Source: Ricinus communis
Lineage: Eukaryota > Streptophyta > Magnoliopsida > Malpighiales > Euphorbiaceae
Assembly: GCF_019578655.1 (NCBI RefSeq)
Contig: NC_063265.1
Span: forward strand, 13,488,501 to 13,552,500
Reading direction: 5' to 3'
Length of the DNA stretch: 64,000 bases
The notes below the pieces were generated by a model. It did no database searches and had not been told where the DNA came from. It was given only the letters and a program-made list of their open reading frames with translations. This document shows, one piece after another, positions 11,572 through 23,907 of the stretch; within the stretch, counting starts at the first letter, position 1; each line of letters starts with the position of its first letter. The translations under genes and the position numbers were made by a program.

Positions 11572-13760
11572 CCATCTCAAGATTATTATTTTTTTTCTTT
11601 TTTTTTTTGAATAACAGAGGGAGAGAAAGGAAAAAAGAAATTAATTGTCAAATTATTACTTGTCATGTGCTACATTTAGTGGAAAATCAATTACTTTAGT
11701 ACGTCTGATTTCTAATTTTTATATTTTAAATTGTCTTTGAAAGATGATTTTGAAAAAAATAGAAAAGAAAAGAAAAAAATGACTTGGAATATGCCACAAT
11801 AATATATCTAAATTTATTTGATTATATAATCAATTATCTCTCTTTTCACTTTATTATTCACGGTAAATAAGATGAAAAAATATGACTAAAAAGGAAGAAA
11901 TAAGTATTTTTCTATACATATATATATATATTATTTCTTTCACTTTATTACTTTGTGAATATAATAATTAGTAAATAATAACCAAATTAGATAATATTGT
12001 TAAGAGATTTTTATGTAGCATATAATAAATTGTGACATCAACACTTACTAATGTGTTATGAAATATAACCGTTATTTATTAACGGTTATTAAAGAGATAA
12101 AAAAAAGAATTATAAACTCTAAAATAAAAATAAAATTAAACCACATAATACTCATATTTAAATAATGAAATACACATTGTTTTAAAATGAGCAAGTGATC
12201 ATAAGTTAAAGAATGGAATTCATCTATCATATCAACAATTTTAACATTTTTGAAGTAAACAAATAAATTTTATAGAAATTTTTTTATAAATAAAAATATC
12301 ATTGTTTTTTATAATACTATATACACAAAAACAATTGATTTATATATATATATATATATAAATTAGTTTCTTCATTATGTTTATAAAAAAAATAGTCTCT
12401 AGATTCAGTTTATTAGGTAGGATGTCAATTTGTGATATCCATACAAATAAATAGAAAGGTGTCGGTGATATATCTTAGACAAGACAAATAATTATCTCAC
12501 ATTGCCTCCCTAATATTTTCTGAATAATATTCATTATTTGGAAATTACATTTTTTTCTAATTATAATTAAAATATAGGAAATAAGGTTACATCAAAATAG
12601 CAAACTTTTAGCACAATTACATTTTCTAATTCTGCACTTGACTTTCTGTCTTCTTATTTATATCACAATTTGCTAATTGCAACTGTAATCCATGTTCATA
12701 CAATCCTAAATCATTTTATTATTGTGTTCGTCAAAAACAATCTTAGTCTTGCCAGCAACTTCAAAGCCAATTTACTCTAAATATTGGTCAAATCCAATTC
12801 ATTTGACCTGAGCCTGTGGGACACGTTGGATGGATCTCCTCTTTATCCTATTAAAAATCCAAAAGTATTTTCCAAGTGGAGAATTTTGGAAAAAAATAAT
12901 CTTGTGGATATTCATGGACCGTATAGGAATAAATTGTCAATAAAGAGCAATAGTTATGAGGATTAATGAACTGGGTGCTGCCAAATACTCCTTTTCAGAG
13001 GCCACCATTAAAAATTCTATACCTATTAAAAATAAGTCAAATTACTTATAAATAAAAATAATATACTATTTATTTTTATATTATTTAAACAGAAATCAAA
13101 CATTTTATTTCTTAGTGTCAAATGATAAATAAAATACAATTATATATATTGTTTACTGTTTTTATTTTCATTTTCATTTTCATTTCTATTCGTTATAAGA
13201 GGTAAAAAGACAGACCACAAAAGTTTATTGGACCAAAGAGGATTAGCACTAAAAAAATAAAGTTTAGAATTTAATTATTAATAAAAGAAAAACATGCAAA
13301 AAAACATAATGTAATGTACTGGGAAGAGCATGCGTCGGTTTCGGGCTTGGCGGCATCTTTGTTGAGATATTAATTAAATTAATTTAATTACTCTATGGTT
13401 CCCACTAACCATAAATATGATTATTAAAAGAAAAAAAAAAAAATGAAATTGATGGTGATGTAAAAGGTGAATATCCTCACCACCGCTCGCCCTGTTCTTC
13501 GGCCCTTCAACTTTCTATCTTCTCTCTCTATCTCCCTCACCCTACAGAATATCCTTAAGACAATCTATCCACGTTGGTCTCTGTTCTCTTATGTTCTTTT
13601 GTTTGTTTGATGTATAACATACATAAATGAATAACAGTTTGTTTCTTTAATTTCTCCGATCAAGGCTTAGAGAAAGAAACATGCTATCGGTGACGACGCA
13701 TAAGGAGGCGGAATAAAAGCGTCGTCGTTCTCCGGTCAAATGCGTTGAGGTTCATGGAAA
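11572..13760. other. PIN5 3' UTR, AT-rich spacer and DUF707 upstream region
   Basis: After the PIN5 stop there is AT-rich sequence with a (TA)10 microsatellite at 12341-12360. An open frame at 12784-12966 has no family resemblance. From about 13480 the composition changes to CT-rich (CTCTCT tracts), typical of a plant 5' UTR or core promoter, leading to the start codon at 13761. Confidence 0.45.
12341..12360. repeat. (TA)10 microsatellite
   Basis: Ten perfect TA units in an AT-rich spacer. Confidence 0.95.
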
Positions 13761-16700
13761 ATGAAGTCACTCAATCCTGTAAGTTCCCTTTTTGGACGGA
13801 CGGTGTGTTATGGTTTTTTGACATGCTTTTCTTCTTTTCTTCTTTTCCTCTTTTTTGATTCTAAAGTAGTTTCCCGAAAGGACAACGAGAAAACAAAAGT
13901 TTGTAAAGTTTTCTTTCTTTTCCTTTTTCTTCCCCTCTCTCTCTCTCTCTTTGATAATCTTAGGTGGTATAGAACTGAGTCGAACTAGAATTGGTGATGA
14001 TAATTAATATGTTAATTTGTGCTTGGTGTATGTCTATGGTTAACTTTAGTAGCTGAAGAACTGATATTGGATGCACCGACACAGCTATAACTCTGTATTT
14101 GTACGTCATTCCTGTAATCTTGTTTTATTCGTAATGCTGTTTCAGTTGAGAACAACTGATCGGTGTTCTTTGAATGCTCTGTTTAATGTTTTCTTTTTGG
14201 ATGTTAGTTCAAATGCTGAATGTATATATGTGTACATTTAGTAGAAGGGAAGCCAGTGTTACTGTATCTCAATTAAATGCAACTTTAATTTCTTCTTAAC
14301 TTTTCAGGTATCTTTGCCTGATTCAAAGAGTAGAAGATCATGTCTTTGTAGCATTCTCCCTACTGCTTCTCTTCTTTTTCTAGTTTTCTTCATAGGCAGC
14401 ACTTTTGTTATTCCAGATTACAAGGAGGTATAAAATTCTCTTGCTTTGAATGTTTTTGTTTACTTTTCATCAAGTTATCATCTTCACACATTTGAATCTG
14501 CTGTGTAGAAAATATCAAGATGGAAGATAGTTGATAGTTTCCAAAGTTTAAAATTCGCCACTTGTAAGGTTTGGTTTTTGGTTTCTGGCAGGTTTTAGTC
14601 ATTAAAACGTGGAGAGGGATCAAATTGTTGTCATTTATTGCTTATATGTTTTTATCTGTTTTAGAATCGGTGCAAGCCTCATGGAAGTGAAGCATTACCT
14701 GAGGGCATTGTGTCAAAGACTTCCAACTTGCAAATGAGACCATTATGGGGCTTTCCAGAGGTAAAATTTGAACAATAGTAACTGATTTTCCAAATATATC
14801 ATTCTCTGAATTCTGGGAAAATATTATGTATTACAGTGAACTTGCAGTTGTTAGCACTTATTTTTTGAAAGACTTATGATCAATAATGTGCGACTTGCCA
14901 CTAGCAAGCTTACTGTTGGATATTGTGGACATTGGGCACCATTTAAATCCACTTCATGTGGATTTTCATCTTAAAAACTGTGTGACATCGTTAGAGACTG
15001 CTGCCATGTGTGATCTGCCGTCAAAGATTGCATGCTTTCGAAATGTTTTTTTTTTTAAGACATGTCTTTTCTCGTCTTATGGATCAAGAAGAGAGTTTAG
15101 ATTAGGCTAATAGTTTTTAGATATGTACTCAGCCTTTTCTCAATTCATTTATTGATCGTCTTGTTTAGCAAGTAATTTATAGCATGCTATGTACACATTT
15201 CTATGTTAGTAGATGATAAAATAAGTCTCCGCTTCTGATAATGAAAGCCAGAAGACTCTTTAATATGATGGTGTTACTTGACTAGTACAGTTTGGTATCA
15301 TATTTATCATCTTGTGATGTTGTTTCTGCTGACAATGCAGTGATAGACTTGGCTCTTTAATTGTTCTTTGCCTCGTTATTTTTCTTTATTTCAACACGAG
15401 ATTGACTTGGATATGGTTTCAACAGAATGATGAAACTTCTTCAATTAACTTATTTACATTGGCTGTTGGAATAAAGCAAAGAGATATTGTTGATAAAATG
15501 GTCAAAAAGGTATGCAAGTATACATATAATCCTTAATATTTACAGCATTTCTCTGCTTTTGGTGCTCTCATTTTTCTTTCTATATGTAGTTTTTATCAAG
15601 TAAGTTCAGTGTAATGCTTTTCCACTATGATGGTGTTGTCGATGAATGGAATGATTATGAGTGGAAAGATCAAGTCATACATATTTCTGCCCATAATCAA
15701 ACTAAATGGTAAGTCACCTTAGTTTATCATTGTCTTTACTAGTCATTGCATTATTATAAATGTATTAATCCTGAGTTCATGTTGCTTCTTTTGTTAGGTG
15801 GTTTGCAAAACGTTTCTTACATCCTGATATAGTTGCAGAATACAGCTATATTTTTCTCTGGGATGAAGACCTTGGAGTTGAGAATTTTGACCCTCAACAG
15901 TATGTTAATTGCAAAACTTTTTTAAATAATATATTTAAAGAAAAGCATAATTAGAAGCTTAAACAGCTAGAAAATAAAACAACCCTATTTGCATAAAATG
16001 TGGTTACTTTCCTAGTGTGATAAAGTGAAGTCGATGCATAGATGCAGAGGACTACCTTTCCTGATATGGTAGCTTTTGTTAACTTAATTGACACTGCTAG
16101 GTACCTATCAATTGTGAAAAGCAAAGGGCTTGAGATATCACAGCCAGCACTTGATCCTGGTAAATCAGCGATACACCAGCAAATAACTGCACGCCTGAGA
16201 AGATCAATAGTGCACAGGTTCTTATGTAGCCCCTTTATTTCTTGAAGATGGTATTTCATTTATTTCTTGAAGATGGTATTTCATTTGTGGTGCGTCACTT
16301 TATGTCTTGATTCAGAGAAAGAGGATTATATGTTCTGATTCAATTGGTTGCTTTTGCGTCCACTTCACCAATATTGGCCTCCTAGGAAAACCTTTTGAGT
16401 GTTGTAATTGAACTAATGACCATCTAAAGTGCCTTAACATGGTTGCTTAATATATGATTTGTTTCATTGCTAGCAGCAGAACTTTCAAGCCTGGAACTTG
16501 TGATGGCAATAGTACAGCTCCTCCATGCACTGGGTAATAATTTACAACACAGATTTTGATGATACATTTGTATTTTAAGAAGGTTCATTTTCCCTCTTTC
16601 TTAAATGCATTTTTAATTTTTTAATAAACTAAGCTGAAATCGGTGGTTATAGGTGGGTTGAAATGATGGCCCCTGTCTTCTCAAGAGCGGCATGGCGTTG

Positions 16701-18064
16701 TGTATGGTATATGATCCAGGTAAGTTACTGGGCTGCACTAATTATTTTCTTATTTCACTTCTTGCATCTATGTTGAATTTTGGGTTTTAGGGAGGTTTGT
16801 AGAGGTGTGGTGACTGAATCACTTCCGGTGCCATTTTGATAAAAAATGAGGGAGAAGGCTTGTGGTCAAGTAGGCATGTTTCTAAAGAAAGAGTACAGCA
16901 AATGTAGGTGGCTAGGAGTTGGCTGGGGTTTCCTTTTATGGGGTACCTGGGAAAAGCATTACAACTCATTTCTTTGTATTCTTTTTTGTGTTGTTAGGTG
17001 GTCGTTTTGTCAACTGATTGGTAGCCTGCTACCGTGATGTTATGCATCTTGTTAACTTGTTCTCCATCTGTCTGATTGGCATTCTTCTTTTCCAGAATGA
17101 TTTGATCCATGCTTGGGGCCTTGACTATCAGCTTGGTTATTGTGCGCAGGCAAGCTCCTTTTCTGATATACTAATGTTATGTTCATATTATTATCTAGCA
17201 TCTCTTCTATATCTGCCTACCGAAATCTTTACAACTGAGTTATTCTTTTCACAGGGGGATCGAGTAAAAAATATCGGTGTTGTGGATGCTGAGTACATAG
17301 TGCACTATGGTCGCCCTACACTTGGAGGCACAGGTGAAAGTAAGGTTAGATATGTGGAATTATCACCAAACAGATTTGTTATTGCAAATGGTTTAATTTA
17401 AGACAGCTTTTATAGCTAATTTTAAGCTTGAGTTGTCGAGATCTTGGTTGCTGCTTGTCCATAAGGTTCACTGAAACTGAGTATTTGGCTCTCTATACTG
17501 CAGGAACCATCTCGTTCCAATAAAAAGGATCCAAGACTAGAAGTAAGTATCTTACAAAGTATACCTTCAGCAGGTACTTTGACTTGTTTAGTTTTGCTTA
17601 AAGCTGGCAGCCCAGCTGAACCATAGACTTGCTAGTATAGAGTAGTGCTTAGATGTGGCAAAAGGATTCATAATAGCAGAGATTGAGGTTACTGTTATTG
17701 TCTGCAATTTCTGTTGAAAGAAGGAAATAACCAAAGGGCACTATAGGTGCTTATTGAGCACAAAATGCAATTAATAAAAGCAGTAGAAAGAATTATTGAA
17801 TTTGGGAGATGGGCATGGGCTAGACAAAGTGCTCTTCGGATCTCTTTAACCATCTGAATGTACCCTAAACATGCAGCAAAAGGCAAAAGTCTAAATATTC
17901 AGATCCTTATTCTGCAGGTAAGGAGGCAATCGTTTGTCGAATTCAAAATATTTCAAAAACGATGGGAGAAGGCTGCTAAGGAGGATAAATGTTGGATAGA
18001 TCCATATGAACAAGCAGAGAAACAAAGCATGCCCCACTATCATGTAGCCCCTAAAGCTGTGTAG
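13761..18064 (+). CDS. DUF707 glycosyltransferase-like membrane protein
   Basis: Thirteen exons: 13761-13778, 14308-14427, 14665-14760, 15426-15509, 15590-15708, 15798-15899, 16101-16217, 16480-16533, 16653-16719, 17096-17149, 17255-17344, 17504-17542, 17918-18064; 1,107 nt, 368 residues. Every junction keeps frame. The tiny first exon (MKSLNP) is accepted because it ends at a consensus donor in phase with exon 2; an ATG at 13754 is out of frame. Residues about 17-41 form one membrane anchor, suggesting a type II Golgi/ER protein. Family blocks are VGIKQRDIVDKMVKKF, FLWDEDLGVENFDP and CTGWVEMMAPVFSRAAW. DUF707 proteins are annotated as 'lysine ketoglutarate reductase trans-splicing related', but no such activity is shown; the acidic DED motif suggests a glycosyltransferase-like fold (inference). 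Two introns are unusual: a GC donor after exon 10 and a triple NAG acceptor before exon 8. Confidence 0.9.
16238..16287 (+). repeat. 25-bp perfect tandem duplication in a DUF707 intron
   Basis: Two copies of a 25-bp unit (begins TTTCTTGAAGATGG) lie just after the exon 7 donor. The identity is complete over the unit, so the duplication is recent. Confidence 0.85.
17150..17254 (+). other. GC-AG intron in the DUF707 gene
   Basis: The only frame-preserving boundary is TGTGCGCAG|GCAAGC at the 5' side, joining to ...TTTTCACAG|GGGGATCGAG. The donor is GC rather than GT, in the context AG|GCAAG expected for the rare GC-AG class. The joined frame reads GYCAQGDRVKNIGVV, matching the family. No GT donor within the exon end gives the same product. 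Confidence 0.8.
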
Positions 18065-21000
18065 ATAATGTACCATATACATTATTGATGTATTATAGAA
18101 ACAGGTAAGATAAAGCGAACCAAGTGCAGTGATGGAGATGGAGTTATCCAGATATCTCATGCTGTGGAGTTCAAATATTTTGGACGTCAAGTGGAGGTTC
18201 CTCATGTGGCGGTCAAGTTTAAGATTATGCATCTTTGTTTGTATATATTGTAATTTCAGAGAATGTAACTATGTCATTATTTTTTTCAATAAAGAAAATG
18301 CAGTGAACTAGATATAGGTAAAGACCAGAATACTGAAAAGAGATATAAGGAGGAAGAAAAGCTCATTCTCTTGTGACTATTTGTTCTTTTCATCTTCCAT
18401 TAATGAAGGTTTTGTTAATAAAAGATCTTTGGTGATTTCTGCATTATAAGACAGTTACTCGACTATTAGACTACTGATCTTATAATATCTGAAGGGATCT
18501 TTACTTCCTTTCCTTCTATTTTTCCCACTTTTAATTGATATGAATTACAGATTTACTGTTCATCCATTATGCTTTGGTGGTGTCTTGAGGAAATTAGATT
18601 CTCAAGTCTGAAGTAATCACGAATTCAATATGATAAAAGAACTTTACAGCTCAGTCACTTCAGATACTGTATGCATATGAGGAGGCAACAAGTCAAAAGA
18701 TCTTAGTTCAATTGGTAGCTTTATAAATGGTTCAGACAAGTCAAAGATTGAGGATTACTTAACAAGCTTTCTATATATAATTTAAATAAACTTCTTAATG
18801 TCTAGCATAGAGATGAAAAAGGCGGTGTATTTTGTAAAGTGAAGCTCTGTGTTTTGGAGAATGTACAAGTCAAGCAACCATAATGACATCCTCAAAAACC
18901 CACCATCAAAGTTACCTTAAATTATGAGACAAACTATGTTTTCTTTTAGGGTTGCTAATTAACTTGACTGGGAAGATCCCAACAGAGAATTTCTTTCTGG
19001 GTCAAGATGCTACTGCATCCACTACAGTCATCAACCATAAAATTGCAATGTCAAATGCAAATGAAAATATTATGGCTGATGAATAAGTAATTTACTCAAT
19101 TAGGCTTCATTATATTCATAGCTAACCAAACATAACTAACATTTTGCACAAGCTGTGCATTTGTGTTATCCTTCTGTACATTTAGGTTTCCTCACGGGGA
19201 TTAAGAAGGAGAATTGGACATGAGCTTTATTTTTCCTAGCTCCCTCATGCTTGGACGGGGGGGCGAGCAAACGGATTAAGATGCTAAAAGTGTAATTAAG
19301 ACAGACTAAGTAAAGGAGTTGTCCATATAATCCGTAGAGGAATCGCTTCTGAAAGGGTATTAACAAGATACTTAGATTAAACGTGTTTAACATGTTAAGT
19401 TTAGCTAATTAGCTTAACAAAATATACCGAATTATAACACTTGATATATAGTTCAAAGGATAAAAGTATTTGCTTTTAAAAAATAGAAAATTAAATTGAA
19501 ATTCTTATTTCTATATTAGGTAAAGCGTAAAAGAATAGTTATCCTCTATTATATAGTCTACAGTAGATAGATAGAAAACTAAGAAATTTTATCATAGCAT
19601 GATAAATGATGATTGATTGATCTATATCATTTTCAAAACATGATTAAGCTCTTGCTAAGAAAATTTTAATTTATAATGACTCATTTGATACTATCATCCA
19701 CGATCAATGCACCTTAAACTTAACTATATATAGGTTCATTAAGTAGCACTCAAATTAAATTAGTTTTACATTACATGTCCTTTTTCTATATCTTAGTATG
19801 ATTAAAACATAATTTTAGGGGCCATACTTTCTTAAAAGATAAGGTTGGTTGAGTGGATGATACTTGACTTGATCTTATATGTTATTAATAGAATAAAAAG
19901 ATGTGGGCAAAACCAAGAAAAAAACCACCCTACAGAGAAGGAAGAACACCAACTCTAAATGTTGTTTTCGTTTGATAGTAGCCATCATTTCCCAAAAAGA
20001 ACAAATAATTAGCTGTTATCCTCAAAATAGGTTAACAAATAAACACACAAATTAGCTAAGACAATGAACTAGAAAACTGAACCTTAATTGACATATGAAC
20101 AAAGAGAAGTGATCCTTAAATACCCCTAATAGCTCTGCAAATCTGCAGTCCTACGAACCACAGGAAAACTACAAAAGAAAAAATAATTAAAAAAATAATA
20201 AGGAGTTTTCCATTGTAGTAATCTCTTCTCCAAAGAGGGACAAACCATAAATCGAACCCAACATTGGCATCTGTGTAGATTTGGGTAGGCTTGGAAAAGT
20301 TGTGAAATGGGGTTGAGATCAAATACAGGATCATTCATGCAGAGGTTGGTGGTGGTACTACTGATAGCTATTTTTGCATTCATGGGAAACGCAATGGGGC
20401 TGAGCGGCAAGAGTAGACGGCCAAGGGAATTTGTAAACGTACAGTATATATGTTGTATTAGAATGTGGAAAATCATTGCCGTTGGCACTTGCTGTTAGCC
20501 CTAAAATGTATTTTCTCATCATCATCGTAAAATACTAAGAAGAAGATTGGCTAAATCTGCAAACGTTAAAGAAAATCGCTGCTTGTGTCATTTTTATTTT
20601 CTTACACTTTATATATTGTTTAAACTCCAGTTTTCTGGAATGGCGATTGAAATTTATTTTATCTTGAGAACTAAACTTTAATTCCAAGTTAATCGGAGTG
20701 CATCTGTATGATATCCTTCCTTACAAGCTACAAATGCGAAAAAGAGGAACACAAAATATGCAAATGTTGCAGGTAAACTGTTCTTGATATATACCAGTTC
20801 AGTTGCTGCAGTCCCCTAAATCATACGCATGATTCCAGCCAGAGGAATGTACAAAACAAAGCTTTCTCTGTTTCTTAGAAGAAAGAAAAAAAAAAAAAAA
20901 AAGGAGACAATGAAAACACCCACCATTTGATTGCTACATACCCTTGAAACCGCACATGGGTTGTTGCACAATTTGATCAGAGATTCCTAAAACACTCTTA

Positions 21001-21413
21001 TCAAGACATCAAGTGGGTATATAAACCCTACTGCCATGTCCATATCCTCGTACGCCCTACCCCTTAATTAATCCCTCCTCAATTGACGTTTTTGGTTAAT
21101 TAATAATTAGGCCTGCGTGGGTTGAGATCCAAGATTGTAACCTCCTCCTGCCTGAAGCTATATGAGACACACACAATGACATGAACTCATAACTTATTAT
21201 GACATGCGTTTTGTGTTCCACCACCTCCAAATACGACACAGTTTCACAGCTTCAAATCAAATTAAGAGAGTTTCTTGCTTCAAGGAACAAAACAAAGATA
21301 CCCTCCAATGTTGTCATAGGTTTATGTCTTATGTAAAAACATGAGAATCAACTAAAATGCACAATGTATAAAGCTGCCTAGCATTATAAACTATGAGTAT
21401 ATACGAGTTGAGT
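18065..21413. other. DUF707 3' UTR and intergenic region
   Basis: The first 250 bp are probably 3' UTR (AATAAAG near 18289). After that I see no supported gene. A short plus-strand frame at 20307-20498 begins with a hydrophobic signal-like stretch but has no recognised family or second exon. A poly-A run lies near 20887. Confidence 0.4.
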
Positions 21414-22006
21414 TGAATCAAATTTTAAGACATTCAAGCTCAGCGTATTTTAACTAGACGAGCTCGAACTCGAACTAAACTTTAAAAAGTTTAAACTCAA
21501 GCTTGGACCCAAACCAAATTAGTGAATTCAAATTTATTTGAATCATGTTCAAGGTTAATTAAGTTTAAATAATAAATTTAATTTTTAAAATTTTTTAAAT
21601 TATCATTTTTTAAATTAATTAAATATATTTATAATGATTAATGTACATATCATTATTATATTTATGTTAATTATATTTACAAATTAATGTTAAAATTAAA
21701 ATTATCTTATTATATATTATGTATTATAAGAAGATCAAAACTAATATATATAGTTTATTAGATAAGACTATCTTATACATATCACTTTTGAAGTTGCAAG
21801 TCCAAGTCCTACTCTTCACATAATTATTATATTATTCTTTTAAACTTAAGCTCGGTTAAACTCGCAAATCGGCTCGAGCCAAGTATTATAGAACTAAAGC
21901 TTGGCTTAGCAAACTACTTAGTAACTCGACTTGATAATTATGGCGTCAATCTCGAATAAATTTTTCAAGCCAATCTCAAGTAGCTCACGAGTTAGCTCGA
22001 CTCAAT
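21414..22006. repeat. Possible MITE or foldback element
   Basis: About 590 bp rich in CTCGA/GAGCT words at both ends and very AT-rich in the middle. The left end begins GAGTTGAGTTGAATC; the reverse complement of the right end begins GAGTCGAGCTAACTC (11 of 15 match), suggesting imperfect terminal inverted repeats. Such GAGCTCGA-rich repeats are frequent in dicot genomes. Borders and class are uncertain and no target duplication was confirmed. Confidence 0.3.
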
Positions 22007-23386
22007 TACTACCACCATAAAATGAATAGTATACAACACATTTAAGACTCAAGATCTATAAGATCTAAGGTAGCATATGCATCTCCGATATAATGACCAA
22101 CAGCAGTATGAATTACATTGAATAGAATTATAGCTCTTGAAGTAACACATTAATGGTCTTTCAAGAAATATAAAACTCACCTTACAGCTTTAGCAAGTAG
22201 TAGTAGCTAAGGCTTAATTGCCCCTACCCAACATCCACCCACCTTAATATCGGGGTTGGCTACACCTGCATGCATTAATATCATCACCTCTATCTTATCC
22301 ACCAGCAATTAAATCTCATCTATCAAAAAGGCTTTTTACACCAGCAATTAGCACTCTTCAAATTCAGGTAATTCAAGACCAGCCCCCTCTCCCGTACCTC
22401 TCTTTTGGTTCAAGTGTGTTATGTGTGAGCTGGAGGGTGCCATTCTTCAAAAAATGGGACCACCCAGATCAAAACATGACCCATCGGAACTTGGCAAGAC
22501 ATTGCATGCATAGAATATGCAGGTTGACTTTGGATTCTTACCCCACCAGCAGACCAGTAGCACCATTGCCAGGACAATCCCGCTAATTGATCTAAAGTTG
22601 TGGTGCAAGGAAATATATGTTGTAGCTATGCCAATCTGCTATCAGCTAGTTTTAAAGGAATGCCCCAGCAGTAAGCAAAAGTTTATGATAAAAGAGAGCT
22701 AGCTGCTGTAGCACACTTGTGAAAGAAAACAAAAGATTGCTTTCTTCTAAGACACTATGGGAAAGAACCAAGATCAGAGGGGTGAAGCAAGAGGAAAAGC
22801 AGGAATAAAGACAACAATATTGATAAAAGAAGTCCTCAACATGTTACAACTAAATATAAGTGGAAATAAAGACACCCAGTTGATTTTATTTTTTTTCAGG
22901 AAAAAAGAATTCTTTAATCTTGCATTTCCACTGGTAGAATAAAATAATAAGCATGTAAGAAGACAAGATCAAAATGACATGAATCTCAATCTTTGTCATG
23001 AGTAAACACACCAGCCCTATTGAGCACTAGCATTAATATATTCTTAAAACAACTAATTAAATTATCACAAGCAACAGTAGCTTAATAAACAAAGAACAAT
23101 GTTTCCTCAAATACCATATAATGCTAATCCTAGCATTTGCCACTATCTCGAAGGCATCGCTACTTCCATCAAAATTTATACACAATTCCCACTGGAAATA
23201 GCAAAAGCTTTACTTTGGAAATAGCAACTCTCAACCCTAATTAGATTCTTATAAAATAATAATAATAAATAAATTATAAACAAACAAATGAAGAACAGAT
23301 ATTCTTCTTCCCATTCACACTCGCAACAGGATTAAGAAGATGACTTGACCCCCAGGATTAAACTAAAAGGCAAAATATCTCTATAA
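22007..23386. other. Intergenic region, probably with 3' UTR of the cysteine-rich gene
   Basis: No supported gene. The last few hundred bases before 23387 are the likely 3' UTR of the minus-strand gene. Short frames at 22517-22702 and 22757-22942 have no family resemblance. Confidence 0.4.
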
Positions 23387-23907
23387 TTAAAGATGGCATC
23401 CAAAGCAATTACATGTCTTTGGAGTGAAAGAACAGAAACCAAAGGGCCTGTTGGGTATGTTGCAATTGATTGCATAGCAACAAGGAGAAGGCAAGCAAAG
23501 GCCTTTAGCACCTCCACAGCAAGTGCAAAGTGCACATATCTGGAAACTACCCAATCTTCTTCTGCTCTCATTAACCATCAGTCTCATCTTCACCGCCTTC
23601 TCTGGCTCCATTAATGGCACCATTTCATTACTGATTGCAGACCCATTTGCCTCAAAATCAAGAAACCAACAAAACAAGCATTCAATCACTAAATAACCAC
23701 AAGAAATAAAAAGGGATCTAAGAATTTCAAAAAAAGGAAAGGAAAAGAAAGAAAAGTGGGTTATGATAAAAACTATATATAAATAAAAACACTCACTTGG
23801 GCTACATTTGTACTTGTTTCACTGTAACTGATCACATTAGGGAAAAGGAGCAAGAAGAGCATGAGAGGAAAGGTGACCCCATAAGAAGACATGATGGATG
23901 ATGACAT
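23387..23907 (-). CDS. Small secreted cysteine-rich protein (DUF7866-like)
   Basis: Two exons on the minus strand, 23907-23797 and 23650-23387, give 124 residues. The intron starts GTGAGTG and ends TTTTGAG (an AG acceptor preceded by a T-rich tract), phase 0. Residues 1-29 are a classical signal peptide (MSSSIMSSYGVTFPLMLFLL start). The C-terminal half has 12 cysteines with spacing C-x2-C-x-CC-x6-C-x4-CC-x4-C-x9-C-x6-C-x-C-x2-C, ending at FGCHL. I recognise this domain as a plant family of unknown function, recently labelled DUF7866 in databases (from memory). An Arg-rich stretch (VNESRRRLGSF) just before the cysteine domain could be a processing site, as in peptide hormone precursors (inference). 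It resembles neither EPF/STOMAGEN nor defensins in spacing. A TATA-like motif lies near 24060 on the minus strand. Confidence 0.85.

Noticed and set aside
12784..12966. 60-residue open frame between PIN5 and the DUF707 gene
   Set aside because: Composition and position suggest chance; no family resemblance and no splice signals.
20307..20498. Short frame with a hydrophobic start, possible secreted peptide
   Set aside because: No recognised family, no convincing second exon, and the C-terminal part runs into a donor-like GTAAAC without a good partner.
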